DNA of 6,236 bases from Deltaproteobacteria bacterium (GTDB taxonomy: Bacteria; Desulfobacterota_B; Binatia; Bin18): assembly GCA_012271025.1 (NCBI GenBank), contig JAAXHF010000386.1, positions 1-6,236 on the forward strand, given 5' to 3'. The notes below the pieces were generated by a model. It was given only the letters and a program-made list of their open reading frames with translations. It searched no databases and was not told the origin of the DNA. The position numbers were made by a program, and so were the translations under genes. This document shows, in pieces, positions 1 to 6,236 of the stretch. Position 1 is the first letter of the stretch, and each line of letters starts with the position of its first letter.

Positions 1-13
1 TTTCCCGATAGGC

Positions 14-95
14 TGTAGTAGGTCGGATTAGCGGAGCGTAATCCGACACGTACGGGATGTCGGCTTACGCCTACGGCTAACCGACCTACACGGCT
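14..95 (+). repeat. Double-hairpin REP-like repeat, copy 1
   Basis: This is a short non-coding element made of two adjacent hairpins. Hairpin A (22-47) has a perfect 9-bp stem, GTCGGATTA paired with TAATCCGAC, around the loop GCGGAGCG. The loop can close further by GC:GC pairing around GGA if one G bulges. Hairpin B (59-85) has a GTCGG/CCGAC outer stem, then TTA/TAA and GCC/GGC with single bulged bases and a TAC loop. The reverse complement of 3145-3227 matches it almost base for base, including the spacer with TACGGGAT. Elements with a GTCGGATTAGCG core are, from memory, widespread in proteobacterial genomes as small dispersed palindromic repeats. It contains no gene, and I see no target-site duplication around it. 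Confidence 0.85.
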
Positions 96-379
96 CGATT
101 CGGTATGGGGATACTAGTCGCCCGATTCGGCCATATCAAGCCATCAAAGAGGGCCAATGTCGTGCCAAAAGGACCCGTTCAGCAACCACGAGAAGAGTGC
201 GACACTCCACAACATTGAAAGAGCTGCGGGCTGGCGGTACGCTCGGCGCCAGTGAATTACCCTGCCTTGGCCGCAGTATGGCGGAGTGTCTGGAACCCGG
301 GGTCTGCTCCATGCGGAAGACCCCTGAATGCTGCGGGCGATCCATCACACACGCTGGCACACACGCTGGGCTGATACCT
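96..379. other. Non-coding leader upstream of the porin gene
   Basis: I see no gene here that I can support. The porin reading frame stays open back to a GTG at 197, with ATG codons at 278 and 311. The translated stretch has no signal-peptide character and no family resemblance, so it is probably untranslated or only partly translated. A weak promoter-like pair, TTGAAA at 215-220 and TACGCT at 238-243 with a 17-base spacer, has a poor -10 match and is not claimed as a promoter. No riboswitch, tRNA or terminator is evident. Confidence 0.5.
346..369 (+). repeat. Perfect 12-bp tandem duplication
   Basis: The unit CACACACGCTGG occurs twice back to back (346-357 and 358-369). If the porin starts at 311 or earlier, the duplication is in frame and encodes THAGTHAG. 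If it starts at 380, the duplication lies just upstream of the start codon. It looks like a replication-slippage product and argues mildly against this stretch being constrained coding sequence. Confidence 0.9.
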
Positions 380-1657
380 GTGCAAGACCCCTCTCCGCTT
401 CATCGGGCCGCTTGCTGCTGCCATGCTACCCGGGTTCTGCTCTTCGCGCTCTCTTTTCTGGGCGCAGCGCCGCTTGGCTGGGCATGGCAGCACGAGACGC
501 TCAGCGGTGAGCTGGGCGGGTATCGCTCCCGCCTCGCAGACCGAGGCGTGGCGCTGGATCTCATCTATACGGGCGAGATGGTTTCCATACTGTCTGGCGG
601 GGTTCGGCGCAAAACGGTCTATCTCGATAATGTGGACCTGACCCTGACCCTTGATGCCGAGCGGTTGCTGGGCTGGCCGGGGGCACGGGTGTTTGTGTAC
701 GGGCTCGGCAATCGGGGAGGCAATCCGAGCCGCCATGTCGGGGACGCCCAGGGGGTCAGCGGCATCGAGGCGTTTGATACCTGGAAGCTGTATGAGGCGT
801 GGTTTGAACAGCAGCTGTTTGATGCGCGGCTGTCTCTCTTGGTGGGGCTCTACAATCTGGAGGCGGAGTTTGACTACGCCGAGACGGGCCAGCTGTTTTT
901 GCATAGTTCATTCGGGACCGGCCCGGATTTTTCGCTGAGCGGGCAAAACGGCCCCTCGGTTTTTCCAACCACCTCGCTCGGGGTCAGGCTGCGGCTTCAG
1001 CCCGACCCGACCTGGTATTGGCAGACTGCGGTGCTGGACGGGGTGGCCGGCGACCCGGATGACCCCGGCGGGACCCAGGTTGTCTTTGGCGCGCATGACG
1101 GGGTCCTGGTCGCCTCTGAACTGGCGTATCTGATCGACGTTCACGCCGCCGCTGGCAGATACGGCAAGTATGCCCTGGGGGCTTGGGTCTATAGCGACGG
1201 TCCTGACGATGGCGGAACCGCCGGGCGAGCAGCCTGCTGTGGCGGAGCGTATGGGCTGTACGGCTTGGCCGAACAGGTCGTGTATCGGCACGTCACAGAC
1301 CCGCGCCGAGGACTGGCCCTCTTTGCTCGGCTTGGCTTTGCCGAGGCACGGGTGAACCCCTTCAGCGTGTATACCGGCGGCGGGCTCGTCTATACTGGGC
1401 TCTTGTCGCGGCGGCCTGAAGATCGCTGCGGCCTTGGCATCGCCGCCGCCCACCATAGCGGCCGATTCAGACGCACCCGGCGCGCCGCCGGGCACGCGGT
1501 TGCGGACGCCGAAATTGCGCTGGAACTGACCTACCGGGCTGGACTCACCGCCTGGTGGACTGTCCAGCCCAGCTTGCAATACATCCTTAATCCGGGCACG
1601 GAGCCGGGGCTTGATGACGCGGTTCTGGTTGGCCTGCGCTTCGAGGTCGTGTTCTGA
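380..1657 (+). CDS. OprB-family carbohydrate-selective porin
   Basis: Predicted outer-membrane beta-barrel of the OprB family, whose characterised members let sugars diffuse into the periplasm; the substrate here is unknown. From GTG 380 the protein has 425 residues. A basic start is followed by a hydrophobic core and probable signal cleavage after GWA (about residue 35). The mature N-terminus carries the family-like pattern GELGGYRSRLADRG (43-56), where many members have a Trp in place of the Leu. HVGDAQGVSGIEA (about 119-131) and NPGTEP (about 404) are also family-like, and the chain ends in ..RFEVVF with the terminal Phe typical of BAM substrates. The start is uncertain. ATG 311 would give 448 residues and an unusually long 58-residue leader, and no strong Shine-Dalgarno supports either start. 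GTG 380 was chosen for signal-peptide length. Vicinal cysteines (286-287) and a third Cys (350) are odd for a porin. yihY follows after 30 bases, suggesting an operon. Confidence 0.87.
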   Translation: MQDPSPLHRAACCCHATRVLLFALSFLGAAPLGWAWQHETLSGELGGYRSRLADRGVALDLIYTGEMVSILSGGVRRKTVYLDNVDLTLTLDAERLLGWPGARVFVYGLGNRGGNPSRHVGDAQGVSGIEAFDTWKLYEAWFEQQLFDARLSLLVGLYNLEAEFDYAETGQLFLHSSFGTGPDFSLSGQNGPSVFPTTSLGVRLRLQPDPTWYWQTAVLDGVAGDPDDPGGTQVVFGAHDGVLVASELAYLIDVHAAAGRYGKYALGAWVYSDGPDDGGTAGRAACCGGAYGLYGLAEQVVYRHVTDPRRGLALFARLGFAEARVNPFSVYTGGGLVYTGLLSRRPEDRCGLGIAAAHHSGRFRRTRRAAGHAVADAEIALELTYRAGLTAWWTVQPSLQYILNPGTEPGLDDAVLVGLRFEVVF

Positions 1658-1687
1658 CAGCCCCTCGGTCTTCTTCGCTGCGATGAC

Positions 1688-3124
1688 ATGCTACAGTCGA
1701 GACATGAGAGGGCGGAAACCACGCCGGGCCTGCCAGTGGATGCGGCCATGACCTTTCAGCCGAGTCGCATTTTTGCCGTGGACAGTGAGGCGGTGTGGAC
1801 AGCCGACGCGGCCGATTTAGCCGGGCTGGCCGGGCTGAAGGTGCGCAGCGCCCGCTTTGCCATCGTTTTGTCCCAGGAATTCAAGCATGGCATGCTCGAC
1901 CTGCACGCCAAGAGCCTCGTCTATACCACCCTGCTGTCCCTGGTCCCTTTTCTGGCCGTCAGCTTCTCGGTGCTGACCGCCTTTGGGGCGAGTCAGGACA
2001 TTGAGCCCTTCCTGATCTCGCTGCTTGAGCCGCTGGGCGAAACGGGCAGCCGTGTGGTGACGGGCTGGGTGGTGGAGTTTGTGAGCAACGTCCAGATCGG
2101 TGTTCTGGGGGTGCTCGGCTTCGTCGTGTTGTTCTATTTCGTGCTGTCCCTGGTGGGTAAGATCGAAGACGCGCTGAACTATATCTGGCGCGTGCCGCGT
2201 GGCCGCCCGCTCGTCCGCCGTTTTACCGACTATCTGAGTGTGGTGCTGGTTGGCCCGACGCTCATCTTTACCGCCTTCACCCTCATCGCCGCAGCCCGCA
2301 GGTCGTGGTTTGTTCAAGGTCTGCTCGAAGGCATGGCGCGGGGCGGCGTGTCGGTCCTGCTGTCCTGGCTGGTGCCCCTGCTGGTCCTGTTCGGCGTCTT
2401 CACCTTTGTGTACAAGTTTCTGCCCAATACGCCAGTCCGCTTGCGCTCGGCGCTGCTGGGTGGGGCGACCGCCAGCCTGTTCTGGGTGCTGGCCGGGGCC
2501 GGCTTTACCGTCTTTGTGGCTGAGGCGCCGGACCGGGTCGCCATTTACCGGAGTTTTGCGGCGGCTCTTGTCTTCTTTGTGTGGCTGTACGTGAGCTGGT
2601 TCATCATTCTGGTCGGCGGCCTCGTCGCTTATGTCCACCAGCATGCGGCAACACGTTTCGAGCTGATGGCCCGCCGCCAGCACGGCGCCCTGCTACAGCT
2701 CCGCCTTGCCCTCTCAGTCCTGACAGTCCTCACCCGTCGGTATCTCACCCATGCCCCGCCCTGTCCGTTTGTCGACGTGGCGACCACCCTCGGGGTGTCA
2801 GAGGCGGACCTTGACGAGGTTATAGAAGCCTGCCTGCGCGGCGGCTTTGTGTGCCGCACGGCCGAACCCGAGGGGCTGATTCTGGCTCGGCCGCCAGAAG
2901 ATATTGCCGTGGCCGAGGTGTGTGGGGTCATCGAACGGGCCGAGGAGATACCGGCCGGCGGAGCGGAAGCGGATTGGCTGACGCAGCTCCTGGGGCAACG
3001 GGAGCAGGCTATCCGGGCAAGTCTTGATGGCGTGAGCCTGCGGTCCTTGGCGCTGAGCAGCGACACAGCGGCAATCGCCGCCACAGCCGACACACCAGCG
3101 CGCCGGCAAAACCGTTCCGCTTAG
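1688..3124 (+). CDS. yihY: YihY/BrkB-family inner-membrane protein with C-terminal winged-helix-like region
   Basis: Multi-pass inner-membrane protein of the YihY (UPF0761) family. Family members were once annotated as ribonuclease BN, an assignment later withdrawn, so the biochemical role is unknown. The 478 residues hold about six membrane segments (roughly 76-99, 136-157, 182-202, 220-243, 254-278 and 288-316). Family-typical stretches are SLVYTTLLSLVPFLAVSFSV (76-95), YKFLPNT (242-248) and the last helix before AYVHQ. E. coli YihY has about 290 residues; the excess here is mainly cytoplasmic sequence after 320. Residues 335-456 read like an Rrf2/IscR winged helix: a helix, then VATTLGVSEADLDEVIEACL, a short wing, ARPPEDIAVAEV and a final helix ending in DGVSLRSL. 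The Rrf2 iron-sulfur cysteine cluster is absent. The ATG at 1688 lacks a clear ribosome site; ATG 1748 (458 residues) is an alternative. The gene probably shares the porin transcript. Confidence 0.9.
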   Translation: MLQSRHERAETTPGLPVDAAMTFQPSRIFAVDSEAVWTADAADLAGLAGLKVRSARFAIVLSQEFKHGMLDLHAKSLVYTTLLSLVPFLAVSFSVLTAFGASQDIEPFLISLLEPLGETGSRVVTGWVVEFVSNVQIGVLGVLGFVVLFYFVLSLVGKIEDALNYIWRVPRGRPLVRRFTDYLSVVLVGPTLIFTAFTLIAAARRSWFVQGLLEGMARGGVSVLLSWLVPLLVLFGVFTFVYKFLPNTPVRLRSALLGGATASLFWVLAGAGFTVFVAEAPDRVAIYRSFAAALVFFVWLYVSWFIILVGGLVAYVHQHAATRFELMARRQHGALLQLRLALSVLTVLTRRYLTHAPPCPFVDVATTLGVSEADLDEVIEACLRGGFVCRTAEPEGLILARPPEDIAVAEVCGVIERAEEIPAGGAEADWLTQLLGQREQAIRASLDGVSLRSLALSSDTAAIAATADTPARRQNRSA

Positions 3125-3144
3125 AGCAATTCACCAGTATGTGT

Positions 3145-3227
3145 AGCCGTGTAGGTCAGGTTAGCCGGAGGCGTAACCTGACATCCCGTACTTGTCGGAT
3201 TACGCTCCGCTAATCCGACCTACTACA
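3145..3227 (-). repeat. Double-hairpin REP-like repeat, copy 2 (inverted)
   Basis: This is the reverse complement of the element at 14-95, beginning 20 bases after the yihY stop. Its hairpin B (3155-3182) is better formed than in copy 1: GTCAGGTTA pairs with TAACCTGAC over 9 bp, then GCC with GGC around a GGA loop with one bulged G. Hairpin A (3194-3219) has the same perfect GTCGGATTA/TAATCCGAC stem as copy 1. There is no T-run after either stem, so neither is a standard intrinsic terminator. The position right after an operon end still fits a role in 3'-end protection or transcription attenuation, as known for REP elements. That role is inference. Confidence 0.85.
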
Positions 3228-3394
3228 CTGTAGTGGCAGGCTGGGCGCGTCGCCTCGACGGCGGACCGGACCTGGGAATCTTGCTCCTAGTCTTGCGTAT
3301 CGCAGCCTTCAGCCGGACTGCGGGCGCTCACCTGCTCCCTCCCATCGGATGCGCTTCACAAGTACCCGTCCGGGGTATATGAAGACCGCTGGCC
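3228..3394. other. Non-coding gap before tamA
   Basis: Together with the repeat, the whole gap from 3125 to 3394 is 270 bases. This part contains no credible gene. A weak hairpin is possible with CGCAG at 3301-3305 and CTGCG at 3318-3322, without a T-run. The tamA frame is closed upstream by TGA at 3380-3382, so the region cannot encode a longer tamA N-terminus. Confidence 0.6.
3355..3383 (+). promoter_or_regulatory. Possible sigma-70-like promoter for tamA-tamB
   Basis: TTCACA (3355-3360, five of six matches to TTGACA) is followed after 17 bases by TATGAA (3378-3383, four of six matches to TATAAT). Transcription would begin around 3390, leaving only a few leader bases before the GTG at 3395. 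That would fit the lack of a good ribosome-binding site there. A match of this quality can arise by chance, so the call is tentative. Confidence 0.2.
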
Positions 3395-5323
3395 GTGCGA
3401 ACGCATCTACGAAGAGGGCGCTCAGCGCCGAGACGACACTTGCTGGTCTGGCTTGTTATGGTGCTGGTCGGCGGCCCGTGCTCCCCAGTTTCGGCCCTCA
3501 CCCTCGACGACCTCGATCCCGACCAGGAGTGGCGGCTGGGTGCCCTGCACTTCTCCGACCACAGCCAGCTTACCGAGGCCGAGCTGCGGGCAGCCCTGAC
3601 CACCCGGCCCCGGCCCTGGTATACGCCGTGGCGCGTCCATCCAGCCTTCGACCCGATCGCCTTCGGTCTGGATTTGAAACGCCTGACCCGCCTGTATCGG
3701 TCCCGCGGCTACTACAACGTCCGGCTGGACTATGAGCTGACCCGCCAGAAAAAACGCGCCTGGGAGCGTGGCACGGGCAGCCTGCTCAGTATCCGTATTC
3801 GTATCGACGAGGGGGAGCCGGTTCGGGTCGGCGAGGTGGATATCCAGCTCGACGGACAGCCGCCGGACCAACCCACACCGCCCTTTGACATGCCCGAGCT
3901 GCCGGTCAAGCCGGGTGACATTTTCAGCGAGGACGACTACCGGGCGGCCGAAGCCCGGCTCAAGGCGTTTTTTCTGGACCGTGGCCACGGCTGGACCGAG
4001 GTCACGCGCACGGCCGAACTGATCCTCGACCAGCGCAGCGCCCGGCTGCGCTACCGTGTCAGCCCCGGCCCGCCGACCGTGTTCGGTCAGACCCAGATCG
4101 AGGGCCTGGACGCCCTTGCTCCCCAGCTCCTGAAGCGCGAATTCACCTATCTGTCCGGCCAGCCGTTCTCCGTCCAGGCCCTCAACGCGACCCGCAAGAA
4201 CCTCCTCGACCTGGGCCTGTTTGACTCCGTTCAGCTCGCCCCGGCCCACAAACGTGTCAACATTCGGCCTGTCACAGGACGACACGTTTCCTCTGTGTCC
4301 AACGGCCGGCCCGCAGTGGTCCCGCTGCGGCTGCGGGTCAAGGAAGGCCCGCCCCGGGATTTCAGGCTCGGCCTGGGCTATGGCACCGAGGATGAGTTCC
4401 GCGGCCAGGTCGAATGGCAGCATCGCAACTGGTTGGGCGGCGGACGACGCCTGTCGGCGCTACTGAAATTCTCGTCCATCTTCCGCTCCCTGGGCGTCGA
4501 ATTCGTCCAGCCCCACTTCCTGACCAGGCGCTCGCGGCTGATTCTCGACCTCAGCCAGGGCCAGGAAGACGAAGAAACCTTTCTGCTCAACTATACCCGT
4601 TTGCGGTCGCGGCTCGAACACCGCTTCTCCTCCAGCCTGTCCGGGACGGTCGGCTACCGGCTGGAGTTTGCCCGGCTGAACAACATCTCGGCGTCAACGA
4701 TTCGCAGCATCGGCGGTATCGAGCGCGAGGGGCTGCTGGCCGGCCCGATTCTGGAACTGGCCTGGAACACGATCACGGACCGGCTGAACCCCAAACACGG
4801 CGAGCTGGTGGCGCTCAGCTTTGCCCAAACCAGCAGCCCGGACTACCAGTTCTATACCCTGACGACCGAGGCCAAAAAATATTATGCGCTCGGCTGGCAG
4901 ACCGTGGTGGCCAGCCGCCTCAAAATCGGCCTGGCCGACGCCTTCGGCCCGATAACACGGCTGCCCATCTCCGAACGCCTGTACGCCGGCGGCGAGAAGA
5001 GTGTGCGGGGCTACGGTCGGCGCCGCCTCGGTCCGCTGAGCCGGTCGGACGACCCGCTCGGCGGCCTGAGCCTGATCGAAGGCTCGGTGGAACTCCGCCG
5101 CCCGGTATGGAAGGCGGTCAGCGGAGCCGTGTTCGTCGATTTCGGCCAGCTTGAGACTCGGGCTCACGATATTCCAATTGACGACCTCCAGCTTGCCGCA
5201 GGTTTTGGCCTCGGCTACACCACGCCCTTCGGCCCGATCCAGCTGCACCTGGGCTTCCCCTTCGATCCCCCTGCTGGTGATGATCCCTGGCAGGTGCATT
5301 TCAGTGTGGGGCAATTTTTCTGA
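3395..5323 (+). CDS. tamA: TamA, outer-membrane Omp85 component of the translocation and assembly module
   Basis: Outer-membrane Omp85 protein that with TamB helps insert proteins such as autotransporters into the outer membrane; the pair is also implicated in lipid transport. The 642 residues are somewhat longer than E. coli TamA (about 577). An Arg-rich start and hydrophobic core (15-27) lead to signal cleavage near VSA (about 34). Periplasmic POTRA-like repeats follow, about 46-140, 141-225 and 226-318, each ending in a strand such as LSIRIRIDEG, LRYRVSPGPP or LRLRVKEGPP. The C-terminal barrel starts near FRLGLGYGTED (323-333). It carries DRLNPKHG (462-469), the Omp85 loop motif GGEKSVRGY (532-540) and a terminal FSVGQFF. 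Three POTRA domains rather than five, and a tamB-like gene next door, favour TamA over BamA. The start is GTG 3395, because an in-frame TGA lies at 3380 and the only nearby Met (residue 22) is inside the signal core. About 15-20 extra residues (284-306) interrupt the third POTRA domain. Confidence 0.92.
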   Translation: MRTHLRRGRSAPRRHLLVWLVMVLVGGPCSPVSALTLDDLDPDQEWRLGALHFSDHSQLTEAELRAALTTRPRPWYTPWRVHPAFDPIAFGLDLKRLTRLYRSRGYYNVRLDYELTRQKKRAWERGTGSLLSIRIRIDEGEPVRVGEVDIQLDGQPPDQPTPPFDMPELPVKPGDIFSEDDYRAAEARLKAFFLDRGHGWTEVTRTAELILDQRSARLRYRVSPGPPTVFGQTQIEGLDALAPQLLKREFTYLSGQPFSVQALNATRKNLLDLGLFDSVQLAPAHKRVNIRPVTGRHVSSVSNGRPAVVPLRLRVKEGPPRDFRLGLGYGTEDEFRGQVEWQHRNWLGGGRRLSALLKFSSIFRSLGVEFVQPHFLTRRSRLILDLSQGQEDEETFLLNYTRLRSRLEHRFSSSLSGTVGYRLEFARLNNISASTIRSIGGIEREGLLAGPILELAWNTITDRLNPKHGELVALSFAQTSSPDYQFYTLTTEAKKYYALGWQTVVASRLKIGLADAFGPITRLPISERLYAGGEKSVRGYGRRRLGPLSRSDDPLGGLSLIEGSVELRRPVWKAVSGAVFVDFGQLETRAHDIPIDDLQLAAGFGLGYTTPFGPIQLHLGFPFDPPAGDDPWQVHFSVGQFF

Positions 5324-5326
5324 GGA
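5321..5326 (+). promoter_or_regulatory. Ribosome-binding site of tamB overlapping the tamA stop codon
   Basis: TGAGGA contains both the tamA stop codon and a GAGGA Shine-Dalgarno core (5322-5326), 8 bases before the GTG at 5335. It decides the tamB start. The ATG at 5333 is in another frame that stops after 14 codons, whereas the GTG frame stays open to the end of the window. The arrangement suggests translational coupling of the two genes. Confidence 0.75.
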
Positions 5327-5334
5327 ATCTGCAT

Positions 5335-6236
5335 GTGGACAATCTGTGGACAATCCTGCGTCGAAGCCTGGTGCTGATCGGGCTGCTGCTGGGCCTGGCA
5401 ATAGTCGGTGGCCTGATATTCCTGCGCACCGAGCAGTTTCGCAGCCTGGCCCACCAGCAGATTCTCGACGCCCTCAACACCAGCCTGGCGGGGCAGGTCA
5501 GCCTGGAACGGCTTGAGGGCACGCTGTGGGGCTCGCTGGTCGTGCACCAGCTGCGGCTTGAGTACCGGGGCCGGACCCTGCTGCACATCCCCCGGCTGAC
5601 CGCACGCTATCGGCTCCTGCCCCTGCTCGACGGCCGGCTGGAGGTCTCGGCCCTCTCGCTCGTTGAGCCGCTGGTGCGAATCAGCCAGGACGACACGGGC
5701 GGGCTCGATCTGCTCGAAGCCGTCTCGCAAGGCGCTGAGGGAGAGCCCGAGAGTTCGTCCAGCCTCGGCATTGGTCTGGAAAACCTGACGATAGAGAACG
5801 GGCAGCTGTCGCTCAGCCAAGGCGACCGCACCTACCGGCTGAACGATGTGCGGCTCGACGCGCGGCTCGATATCCTTCCCGCCGGCCTCGACCTCCACAT
5901 CCGTCAGCTGAGCCTGCACGCTCTGACCGAGGGCCTGCCGCCCCTGCGCGTCGAAGCCGCCGCGCGCTACCACTACAGCAGCGCACGGCCCGCAGTCCAG
6001 CTGCACCGGCTCAGCCTCAGCACAGACCATTCCCGACTGCAACTGGCCGGCCGGCTCAGCAATGTGGACGCGCCCCAGACCGATCTTGACCTGGATATCG
6101 AACTCAGCCTGGAAAAGCTCGGGCTGGCCGATCTGCTCCGGCTCGCCCCCAACCTGCCGCTCAGGCACGATCTGACCGGACAGGTGCAGCTCAGCGGCCG
6201 GCCGAATGAGCTGCACGCGACCGGGCAGCTCAAGGC
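5335..6236 (+). CDS. tamB: TamB-like AsmA-family translocation and assembly module protein, N-terminal part (cut by window end)
   Basis: Inner-membrane-anchored periplasmic partner of TamA. Family members have over 1000 residues and form a long hydrophobic groove bridging the two membranes. Here 300 complete codons from GTG 5335 are open and run off the window. A short cytoplasmic start (VDNLWTILRRS) leads into one membrane helix (about 11-30, rich in Leu, Ile and Gly). The family-like segment SLERLEGTLWGSLVVHQLRL (56-75) follows, then repeated short amphipathic strands such as GRLEVSALSLVEPLVRI, ENLTIENGQLSLSQ, LQLAGRLSNV and TGQVQLSGRP, the beta-rich pattern of AsmA-like proteins. The diagnostic C-terminal TamB domain (DUF490) lies outside the window, so another AsmA-like protein cannot be excluded on domain grounds. 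The position 11 bases after tamA with a coupled ribosome site makes TamB much the likeliest. No frameshift or internal stop is seen. Confidence 0.88.
   Translation, partial: MDNLWTILRRSLVLIGLLLGLAIVGGLIFLRTEQFRSLAHQQILDALNTSLAGQVSLERLEGTLWGSLVVHQLRLEYRGRTLLHIPRLTARYRLLPLLDGRLEVSALSLVEPLVRISQDDTGGLDLLEAVSQGAEGEPESSSSLGIGLENLTIENGQLSLSQGDRTYRLNDVRLDARLDILPAGLDLHIRQLSLHALTEGLPPLRVEAAARYHYSSARPAVQLHRLSLSTDHSRLQLAGRLSNVDAPQTDLDLDIELSLEKLGLADLLRLAPNLPLRHDLTGQVQLSGRPNELHATGQLK

Noticed and set aside
1..95. Hairpin array as a CRISPR or tRNA-like element
   Set aside because: There are only two different hairpins per copy with no regular spacers, and no cloverleaf, anticodon arm or CCA-like end.
136..360. 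Minus-strand open frame of 74 codons in the porin leader
   Set aside because: No recognisable family, no ribosome site, and it overlaps the beginning of the opposite open frame; in high-G+C DNA such frames are common by chance.
1817..2683. Long minus-strand open frame opposite yihY (288 codons)
   Set aside because: Its product is rich in Gln, His, Asp and Arg as expected from reading a membrane-protein gene backwards, and the + frame has clear family features.
1688..3124. Ribonuclease BN annotation for the YihY-family gene
   Set aside because: This older name came from a misassignment in E. coli; the protein is an integral membrane protein without nuclease motifs.
3155..3219. Hairpins after yihY as an intrinsic terminator
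   Set aside because: The stems are strong but no run of T follows, and the same structure occurs at 22-85 upstream of the porin, so it is a dispersed repeat rather than a dedicated terminator.
3349..3735. Plus-strand open frame overlapping the start of tamA in another frame
   Set aside because: The product is Pro/Arg/Ala-rich with no signal or family pattern, and it ends inside the TamA POTRA coding region.
3422..4423. Long minus-strand open frame opposite tamA (333 codons)
   Set aside because: It is the antisense shadow of a well-supported TamA frame and has no recognisable motif.
5215..6216. Long minus-strand open frame opposite the tamA end and tamB
   Set aside because: The + strand frame from GTG 5335 has a ribosome site, membrane anchor and AsmA-like pattern and is co-oriented with tamA; the minus frame is low-complexity shadow sequence.

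Overview
The window comes from a high-G+C Gram-negative (diderm) bacterium. Three of its four genes encode, or work with, the outer membrane: an OprB-type porin, the Omp85 protein TamA and the AsmA-like protein TamB. Four 60-base lines counted by hand were 55-72 % G+C. Gene content fits Proteobacteria in the broad sense or a related diderm phylum. I cannot name a genus.

Layout. Bases 14-95 hold one copy of a roughly 82-bp double-hairpin repeat, followed by a leader with no convincing gene. A porin gene (380-1657; the start is uncertain and could be 311) and a YihY-family inner-membrane protein gene (1688-3124) follow on the + strand only 30 bases apart, with no visible terminator between them. 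A second copy of the repeat lies at 3145-3227 in the opposite orientation, so the two-gene unit sits between inverted copies. After a further non-coding stretch come tamA (3395-5323) and tamB (5335 to the window end, cut off). These two are separated by 11 bases, and the tamB ribosome-binding site overlaps the tamA stop codon.

How the genes work together. TamA and TamB are an established pair. TamA is the outer-membrane barrel with periplasmic POTRA domains. TamB is anchored in the inner membrane and spans the periplasm. The pair acts in outer-membrane protein assembly and, in more recent work, lipid transport to the outer membrane. The porin and YihY genes look co-transcribed, but no functional link between them is known to me.

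The most notable points are the inverted repeat pair with partly compensated stem changes, and the C-terminal region of the YihY protein, which reads like an Rrf2/IscR-type winged helix without the iron-sulfur cysteines. I did not find a defence system, CRISPR array, transposase, RNA gene or biosynthetic cluster. Most of the window is conventional cell-envelope gene content.
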